Assembly (NCBI GenBank): GCA_003427395.1
Contig: BFEA01000017.1
Location: 2,965,276-2,989,295 of the forward strand
From: Chara braunii
Taxonomy: Eukaryota; Streptophyta; Charophyceae; Charales; Characeae
Direction: 5' to 3'
Length of the DNA stretch: 24,020 bases
The translations under genes were made by a program, and so were the position numbers. How positions within the stretch are numbered: position 1 is the stretch's first letter; every line of letters starts with the position of its first letter. Shown here piece by piece: positions 18,074-24,020 of this stretch. The notes under the pieces are model-generated. The model was not told the origin of the DNA. It saw only the letters and a list, made by a program, of their open reading frames with translations, and did not search any database.

Positions 18074-18641
18074 TATAAATCTTGGTAAGCTACTTTCTCT
18101 ACGGGAAGCGCTGCCAAAATTTCTATAAAACCAAGGAGTTAGTCAGATTTTTGTCATTTTAAAGGTTCAGTTTGTCTTATTTTTTGGCTTAGTAAAAATT
18201 TGGAAAGCCTCATTTTTTAAAGGGAATGCTGCCCAAATTTCTGGTACTTCAGGGAGTTAGACAAAATTGGACCTTGAGAAGTTAACGTCACTTTAGATTT
18301 TGAACTTAGTTTTTCATAAATCTGGGATTAGCACCTTTCCAAAGGGGGTGCTGCCGAAATTTCTACAAATCTAAGGAGTTGGTTAAATTTTGTCTTAGTT
18401 GAACTCAGATTCTTGCTTCTGGGTTCATATCTGACTTAATAAAAATATGGAAAACCTTCTTTTCTAAAGGGTGTGCTGGCCAAATTTTTACGAATTTAGG
18501 AAGTTATACAAAATTTGACTTTCCAGAATTAAAGATTGTTTTTTATTTTCATATTTGAGTTAGTATAAATTCTGAAAATACACTTTTCCTATGGGAAGCG
18601 CTGCCGAAATTTTTAGTTTAAAAGAGTTAGATTATATTTTG
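18074..18641 (+). repeat. array of five 118-125 bp units with GCTGCC core
   Basis: The anchor GCTGCC (GCTGGC in unit 4) occurs at 18110, 18228, 18350, 18475 and 18600. Each unit reads TAWAAATYTGG, about 30 variable bases, GCTGCCNAAATTTCT, about 10 bases, then AAGGAGTTAG and a T-rich spacer. Between the arms the middle can form an inner hairpin, for example AGCACC...GGTGCT in unit 3 and CTTTC...GGGAAG in unit 1. AAATTTGG and CCAAATTT pair perfectly in unit 2 and imperfectly in the others. Spacers are poorly conserved. Confidence 0.75.
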
Positions 18642-19290
18642 ACAAGTGACAATTCTGGAAGTCCACTCTGTATCGAGGAGATTCTGTCAAGGTCTACCTT
18701 TCTTTGGGCACTGGCTTAGAGGTAGGCTTATACTTAGTTTGCAAGAGAACCTTGAGTGGGATTGTGATATGGAGATTATTCTCCATAGACTTATAGATTT
18801 AGCTTGGGGATTGGTCTGTCTTGTGTTACATGTCCTCTTGATCGTTTGATTCAAAATTTGGACTAGATTCAGCTTGATCCTACGGGGATCATCTTCTATT
18901 ATCACTGATAACAAGTCGGTTGCCAATTCGTCGGTTTATGACTCAACTTCACTCCATCCTTATTTACTTAACCTAAAAAGGTCTTACCCTGGTGGGTTTT
19001 ACTGTTTTATTAAGATTTTCACCCGGACTTTTATTGAATGGTCATTTAACAAAGGTACTTAATATTTAATTATGGAAGGTTGGACAAAGGTTGTGGCTTG
19101 CATGGCTAAAGCGAGGGGTATGAGTATAGAGAATGGTTGAAGTTGACTCCGTGTAGTGTATGGACTTTTGGTTGACTCTTTGATGTGATTGCAGGTATGT
19201 TCTATGGTTCGACTTTGAATTTGACTGTCTGCGATTACATACATATGTCTGACTGAGAGGAGTCTCACTTTGATTGTGAGAAATGATCGT
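18642..19290. other. unassigned stretch
   Basis: AT-rich sequence with short frames only (longest about 79 codons). No domain or RNA signature seen. Confidence 0.4.
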
Positions 19291-19305
19291 CACATATTTA
19301 TAACC

Positions 19306-19306
19306 T

Positions 19307-19344
<38 letters not shown>

Positions 19345-19346
19345 TA
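19306..19346. repeat. (TA)n microsatellite
   Basis: A TA run with one G interruption (TATGTATA). Confidence 0.95.
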
Positions 19347-20150
19347 CGCGTTGGGTGTTTGCGCGGCCCAATGTGACCGTGTATAAGGGCTAACCAGATT
19401 ATGCGTTTGAGAAAAGAGGGAGATCCTCTTTTATCCCTTGTTTTTTAGAGTTTCTATAGTTGGACTTTGTAATCCGTGACAACTGTCAAAGTCAAACCCC
19501 TTGACTTCTCTCTAGACCCTAGATGATGGAGCAGGTCTCCAGGGCAATAAGAGATGATTGCCACCACATGTATGAACGTGTGTACCACCCACTCTCCGCA
19601 GGGTGCAGAAGAGGTATGGTTCTCAACCGCACTCGACGGTTGTCTAGCGTCAAAAAATCAATTCCTTAAGGCGCGTGTCAGCCGACAATTGAGTGTCGAA
19701 AGCGACTCTCGAGATTAACGAGGACCAAATGAGTATGGATACTACATAGTACGTCATCGTTGCGATTGCTTGCGTAAGCATGCATTGGGAGTCGATATGA
19801 GCGCCCTGCGTCCGCGCGGTTTTATGCTAAGTCTCGCGCACGAAGTCCATCCGATTTCTGCATCGGAAAGTTATGGGATGACCACTGAAGGGACTAGGTG
19901 CGTTGTTGTTTTTTGTGTCGTTCCATTTGTGTGCGTGTGTTTTAATTTTTATGTTCTTAGAATGGTGTACGCGTGGTGCGTGAGATACGTTCTAGTCGAC
20001 AGACGTCGAATCTCGCTTGGGACTTCAGCCCCCCGAAGGCGTCGGTTCACGTGCGGGTTCGATAAAGGCGTAAAACCGCGTGTACCCCCTATGCTATACC
20101 ATACGAGAAACACCCTCAGCTGGTCCACCTCTACGATTGTAACTGATTAA
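19347..20150. other. unassigned stretch
   Basis: A plus frame at 19770-20150 (126 codons) has no recognisable domain. GGGTTCGATAAAGG near 20056 resembles a B box without a matching A box. No gene called. Confidence 0.35.
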
Positions 20151-20160
20151 CTTTCGTACT

Positions 20161-20232
20161 GTGGAATGGTAGCTCAGCGGGGATACGCCCACCGAAGGGA
20201 GGTGACAGTTTCCGTAAGGTAGAGGTAAGTCG
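20161..20232 (+). pseudogene. possible tRNA/SINE head (A box only)
   Basis: TGGTAGCTCAGCGGGG at 20167-20182 is a good A box/D-arm start. No B box follows at the right distance, so it is at best a fragment next to the 3' end of LINE relic 4. Confidence 0.3.
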
Positions 20233-20236
20233 TGCC

Positions 20237-21500
20237 TCACGTAGGCCCTATCCTGTCGTAGGGGCTCGCGAGAGGTATGGCTGGCGCACTCGGTCGGAGC
20301 GGCTTGTGGAAGCTCCATGTGTATTCGTGATGAGGAAATAGACCAACTCCTGTGTGACACGGTCGGGAGGGTCCTGCCCCGTTTTGTGTGGTGCCGGATT
20401 GATGCGCTCGACAGTGGAAGCCAGTTGGCAGGATTTCCAGAACGTTCCACACCAGCTCAACTTCCTGCTCATCTTCAGCCACGTACCATGTCTCTGGTGG
20501 TTCAACCCCTCTTGGCCCCAAGGTATTTCTACATCCTACTAGTATCACTTCCACGATCTTTGTCCAGTTCTCCTCCACTCGTCCCAGGCCACTAAGTTTT
20601 TCCTTGATCTCTGTTATTCGTTTCCAAGAGTCTGTCAGGGCACACCACATGTCACGAATCTGGACCACTCCACGCTTTATCCATGCTTGACCAAAGGTTG
20701 TTGTTGAGCCATCTGCTGGGAAGTGCAGACCCCTTACATCCAAGATGTGGTTGTTCTCGAACAGGTGTTGTAGCAGGATTTCCTCCTTTGTCTGCAGAAC
20801 CGATTGTCTAGGAGGTGTTTCCTCCATGCTTTCCTTATGGGTTCCCAAAAGGTTGACTTCAGCTTCCTCTTCATATAGGATTCCATGAAAAAGCAGACCC
20901 ATTTGCCACCCATACGTCTTCATGTCCGCATAAATTTCATTCCCTCGTCAGGATTCGTTGTGTCATTGCTACCCAGTGCTCTTTGTGCATTGCGGATGCA
21001 GTTCTACCTATCCACACTCTCAATTGTGCCTCATTCCTCCTCGCTGAGCGACTGGGTTTAGCAATCCACGACCTCCCCTCTCTCTCGCGAAGGTCAAAGT
21101 GTCCGATGCTACTTTTACTAGGAAGCCTTCTCCCTTCTTGGCTCGAGGTTTCCAAAGGAATCGGGCAACGAGCCGTTTGACGACTGAAATGACACCAACG
21201 GGCACTTCCCTTACAATGGATACGTACCACAGGATTGAGAACAAGGCCAAGTTGGAGATCAGTGCCCTTCCTGCGAAAGATGCCGAGCAGAGTCTCATAG
21301 GTGAATCCTAGCAGCGATCCTTTGTTGGAGTAGTAACCCCTCAGTTGTTACTACCGACACCTGCAGACTGATAAGTACTCCCAGGAACCTCTCCTCCTCC
21401 CCGTCTTTCACCCTCTTCATGCCCCACTGTACCTGGAGTTGGAAGACGCGCGACAAGAAAGTACGTTGATTTATTTCAATCCATGGACGCTCCGACAACT
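20237..21500 (-). pseudogene. LINE relic 4, ORF2 region after the reverse transcriptase
   Basis: The minus strand from 21498 gives KRVKDGEEERFLGVLISLQV and LLLQQRIAARIHL, then after a stop and shift GRALISNLALFSILWYV and ARFLWKPRAKKGEG (21298-21020). The frame 20923-20237 carries TTFGQAWIKRGVVQIRDMW and ETWYVAEDEQEVELVWNVL. These match the order and wording of LINE relic 2. This part normally lies between the reverse transcriptase and the C-terminal zinc segment. The zinc segment is not visible here. At least two frame changes and stops make it non-functional. Confidence 0.8.
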
Positions 21501-21690
21501 CCGAGTACAGTGGGGCATGAAGAGGGTGAAAGACGGGGAGGAGGAGAGGTTCATGGGAGTACTTATCAGTCTGCAGGTGTCGGTAACAGCTCAGGGGTCA
21601 CTACTCCAACAAAGGATCGCTGCTAGGATTCACCTATGGGACTCCGCTCGGCATCTTTTGCGGGAAGAGCACTGATCTCCAACCTGGCCT
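21250..21690. repeat. large inverted duplication inside LINE relic 4
   Basis: 21505-21690 on + is nearly identical to the reverse complement of 21250-21433. Both encode RVKDGEEERF..GVLISLQVS and LLQQRIAARIHL, on opposite strands. Imperfect pairing continues inward (GGAGTTG near 21440 with CAACTCC near 21497), leaving a spacer of about 55 bp. Differences between the arms include a few substitutions and short indels, so the event is not brand new. Confidence 0.85.
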
Positions 21691-21699
21691 TTCGCAGGA

Positions 21700-22990
21700 A
21701 GGACTCCCTTCAGGGCCGAAAGGGTTGTAACTGAATTTTCGCACACCATAAAGAGGTAATCTACAAGCGCATTTACTCGACATTCCATACCGCTAGCTAG
21801 CTTCAGTCCACACTCGGTTCAACAACACCTCCATCTACAGTAGTACAAAGAGGAGGGGTGTCAAGGGGCAACCTTGCCGGAGCGACCGTGTGATTTTGAA
21901 CGGAGCTAAGATATGGCCATTTACTATTACCGCGGAGGTGACTACCGTGTACATTGTTGTAACCCACTTGCAAAAGCCTTCGCCCAACCCCATGTGTCTG
22001 AGGGTGGTTAGCACGAAAGGCCACCCCACCTTGTCGTACGCTTTCTCAAGGTCGAGGAGGAGTACGAACATATCCAGATTTTCCTCTTGTACGATTTCAA
22101 GTGACTCGATCGTCGTAATTATGTTGTTGAAGTTTGATCTTCCTTGTACAAAGACCCCCTGGTCTGCTTCCACCAGATCTGGTAAGTGTACTACTAATCT
22201 TTTGGCCAAAGACTTCGCTAGGATCTTGTAGGAGACGCTTAGCAATAAAATCGGTCTCCAATTCTTGATCATCGATTTGTCACCACTCTTGAACAAATAC
22301 CCTATCACCCCATGAGTCATCTTCCCTCCCAACTTTCCGCCCATTAGGACTTCGTTATATAGCTTCACCAAAGCATGTCCTTCGTTATATAGCTCCACCA
22401 AAGCCTGTCCGAAGCAAGACCAGTTTTTCAGATAGAATTTCAATATCAGCCCATATGTGCCTAGTGATTTTCCCTTGGTCATGGATCTGATAGTTTATGT
22501 TACCTCCTCTAGCGAGAGAGGTCTATCCATATCAAGCCTCCCTGTGTTTGAGATACGGACTCTTGTGTAGTTCCACATTTCTGACTCTGTTGACAAGTCT
22601 GTATCCTTAGAGATTTGGGGTTGTCTAGACGTAAGAATATCCTTATAATACAGATTTGCATAGTCTAGCATCCCTTGCACTGTGATTGTTCTTGGCTCTG
22701 TTGCAACGAACGGATGTTGCAGTTCGAGCATTTGGTGTTGGATCCTTCTCGGAGGAAGTTTTCGGAAGGTTTTCTTCGTCCTCTTGTCATGCATCTCTAT
22801 CTCTTTCTCCCTAAAGACTTCTTCCCACTAGGCTTGGTCCTTCATCTGGATTTTATCCCATTTTCCCATTCTTCTTACCCTCTCTGCCGTCCAGAACATG
22901 GTCGAGATCGGGTGCCCCCTCCATCTTCTCTTCTGCTTCTTCCACTCTCCTTTTGCACTTCGCCTCTCTTTCGTTCCTCCCTTTGCTAAC
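21700..22990 (-). pseudogene. LINE relic 4, reverse transcriptase domain
   Basis: The minus frame 22794-21835 holds a non-LTR reverse transcriptase broken by an in-frame TAA at 22497-22495. Recognisable pieces in order: KSGDKSMIKNWRPILLLSVS, KILAKSLAKRL, DQGVFVQGRS, the first catalytic block VLLLDLEKAYDKVGW (Asp of DLEKAYD), and RSLRQGCPLTPLLF. After the stop at 21835 a shifted frame continues MEVLLNRVW. Where the YADD-type catalytic box is expected, the sequence reads ALVDYLFMVCENSVTTLSAL, lacking the Asp-Asp pair. Upstream, 22990-22800 continues in broken frames. No endonuclease domain is in the window. Dead copy. Confidence 0.85.
22351..22410 (-). repeat. 30-bp tandem duplication within the reverse transcriptase
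   Basis: 22351-22380 and 22381-22410 differ at two positions only. In the LINE frame this inserts ten codons (…LYNEGHALVKLYNE…) between the N-terminal part and the WRPI block. It keeps frame. Confidence 0.9.
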
Positions 22991-23020
22991 ATCCTTGAAC
23001 ACACTTCTAGTACACTGGAG

Positions 23021-23200
23021 CAGTGTCGTCACCCGGTACGGGGACGGACCGTCCGTACTCCCGTACGAGCGTAAGTACGGGCCCTCAACCCCCGTACGGC
23101 CCGTACGTATGGACTTTGGGCCCTCCGTATGCAGCCTTCGGGGGGGTGTTCAAGACATCTAATGGGCTGGGGGGGGTCGGGTGTCGGGGGATATCCCCCC
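23021..23200. mobile_element. GC-rich start resembling a hAT-type transposon end
   Basis: Right at the 5' limit of the LINE relic the sequence begins CAGTGTCGTCACCCGG, then a dense run of GTACGG/CCGTACG words (about 23036-23110). An imperfect palindrome runs from TACGGG through GGAC/GTCC to CCCGTA. The start and the GTACGGGGACGG block resemble 23906 onward. Plant hAT elements often begin CAG-G-... followed by short subterminal repeats, so this is a candidate terminus. No transposase or opposite end is seen. Confidence 0.35.
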
Positions 23201-23274
23201 ATTAAAAAAAAAAAGATTTTTTTTTTTTTTTAGTTCGTGACTCAGGGTGCAAAAAAAAAAAAAAAATTTAAAAA
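23201..23274. repeat. A- and T-homopolymer runs
   Basis: A12, T15 and A16 runs separated by short spacers. They could be retroelement tails or slippage tracts. Confidence 0.9.
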
Positions 23275-23314
23275 TGATTGACTGATTGATTGATTGATTG
23301 ATTAATTGATTGAG

Positions 23315-23365
<51 letters not shown>

Positions 23366-23524
23366 GTGGTTGATTGATTGATTGATTGATTGGTTGATGG
23401 ATTGATTGCTTGATTGGTTGGTGGATTGATTGATTGATCATAAAATAAATATTAAAAAAACAAAACAAAAAAACTAAAAATTCATGCAAAAGATTGATTG
23501 ATTGATTGATTGATTGATTGAGTA

Positions 23525-23586
<62 letters not shown>
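23275..23586. repeat. (GATT)n tetranucleotide microsatellite
   Basis: GATT repeats with GAGT, GGTT and AATT variants run to about 23438. They are interrupted by about 55 bases of A-rich sequence and resume at 23492-23586. The Asn/Gln/Ser/Ile-rich minus frame here is an artefact. Confidence 0.95.
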
Positions 23587-23587
<1 letters not shown>

Positions 23588-23759
23588 TGCTGTGGGGGGG
23601 TCGCCTCCCTCCCACGAATACACACACACACACACATACATACTCAAAACTTCGGATTACCGTATAGCCCTACTAACTCTAAGGAATAACACATCACAGG
23701 CATTTTTCATAACCCCTACCCCCCCAAAGGCCAAGTAACTAACCACCACATCATAATTA
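23587..23759. other. short CA run and unassigned sequence
   Basis: A CA run at about 23620-23637; otherwise nothing recognisable. Confidence 0.5.
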
Positions 23760-23905
23760 AAAAAATAACAATAATAATAATAATAAAATAATTTTAAATA
23801 ATAAAAATATGTATTAATATATATATATATATATATTATATATACATATATTATATATACATATATTATATATTTATATATATATTATATATTTATATAT
23901 ATATA
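23760..23905. repeat. AAT and TA microsatellites
   Basis: An (AAT)n stretch at about 23769-23786, then TA-rich repeats with recurring ATATATTATATATA units to 23905. Confidence 0.9.
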
Positions 23906-24010
23906 CAGGGTTGCCGGCGTTCGGGACGGGCTGAACGCCCGAACCCGAACGCCCGAACGTACGGGACCCCTTCGGAAGGTGTTCGGCCGATCGGGCCGAA
24001 CGCGGACCAC
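23906..24010. mobile_element. second GC-rich hAT-like start
   Basis: Starting abruptly out of the TA repeat is CAGGGTTGCCGGCGTTCGGG, followed by GACGGG and repeated CCCGAAC/GTTCGG words in both orientations. Its beginning parallels 23021. The sequence runs into an A-run at the window edge, so the element cannot be delimited. Confidence 0.35.
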
Positions 24011-24020
24011 AAAAAAAAAA

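Noticed and set aside
17062-18641. CRISPR array
   Set aside because: The units are hairpins of differing stem sequence at irregular distances, not identical repeats with uniform spacers, and the context is eukaryotic.
17062-18700. Hammerhead or similar self-cleaving ribozyme
   Set aside because: I looked for a CTGANGA...GAAA arrangement around the repeats and did not find one.
20190-20230. SSU rRNA 3'-end word GTTTCCGTA
   Set aside because: Only about nine bases match and the surroundings do not follow the SSU sequence.
23268-23633. Minus frame rich in Ile-Asn-Gln-Ser
   Set aside because: It is the translation of the GATT microsatellite.

Overview
The window looks like nuclear DNA from a large, repeat-rich eukaryotic genome, most likely a land plant or streptophyte alga. 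That placement is an inference. It rests on four relics of plant-type non-LTR retrotransposons (LINEs), a decayed cytosolic-type large-subunit rRNA fragment, tRNA-derived SINE-like sequences, long microsatellites and a 170-base assembly gap (11331-11500). I see no intact, confidently functional protein gene. The best anonymous open frame is on the minus strand at 5676-6209.

Layout. 1-2900: a trinucleotide microsatellite, a 33-bp minisatellite, then a striking cluster of about 19 same-strand copies of a 12-mer close to GCCACGTCAGCA (1230-2413). 2900-5200: SINE-like repeats in both orientations, a purine-rich tract and a LINE 3' fragment. 5300-8040: halves of a dispersed composite repeat and the anonymous frame. 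8300-9900: LINE relic 2. 9980-11820: a tandemly duplicated block of CT/CA microsatellites with a shared unit of about 220 bp, plus fuller copies of the composite repeat, around the gap. 11954-13050: a 29-30 bp hairpin minisatellite and LINE relic 3.

13600-19300 is the least ordinary part. A 14-bp hairpin and a tRNA-like stretch are followed by a degenerate LSU rRNA segment (14024 to about 14937), interrupted by a piece that resembles the SSU rRNA 530 loop. Several minisatellites follow. Then comes a dispersed family of two-stage hairpins sharing the loop TAAGAT (17062-17778), whose outer stems vary in sequence but stay paired. Directly after it is a five-copy array of about 120-bp units (18074-18641), each able to fold around a conserved GCTGCC core.

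20100-23000 is the largest LINE relic (minus strand), with a reverse transcriptase domain, an internal inverted duplication, stops and frameshifts. The window ends in simple repeats and two GC-rich starts that resemble each other and look like hAT-type transposon ends.

All four LINE relics lie on the minus strand. Two of them have tandem hairpins of one family just beyond their 3' ends. The TAAGAT hairpin family and the array beside it are the best candidates for an undescribed system; whether they are transcribed cannot be told from the sequence.
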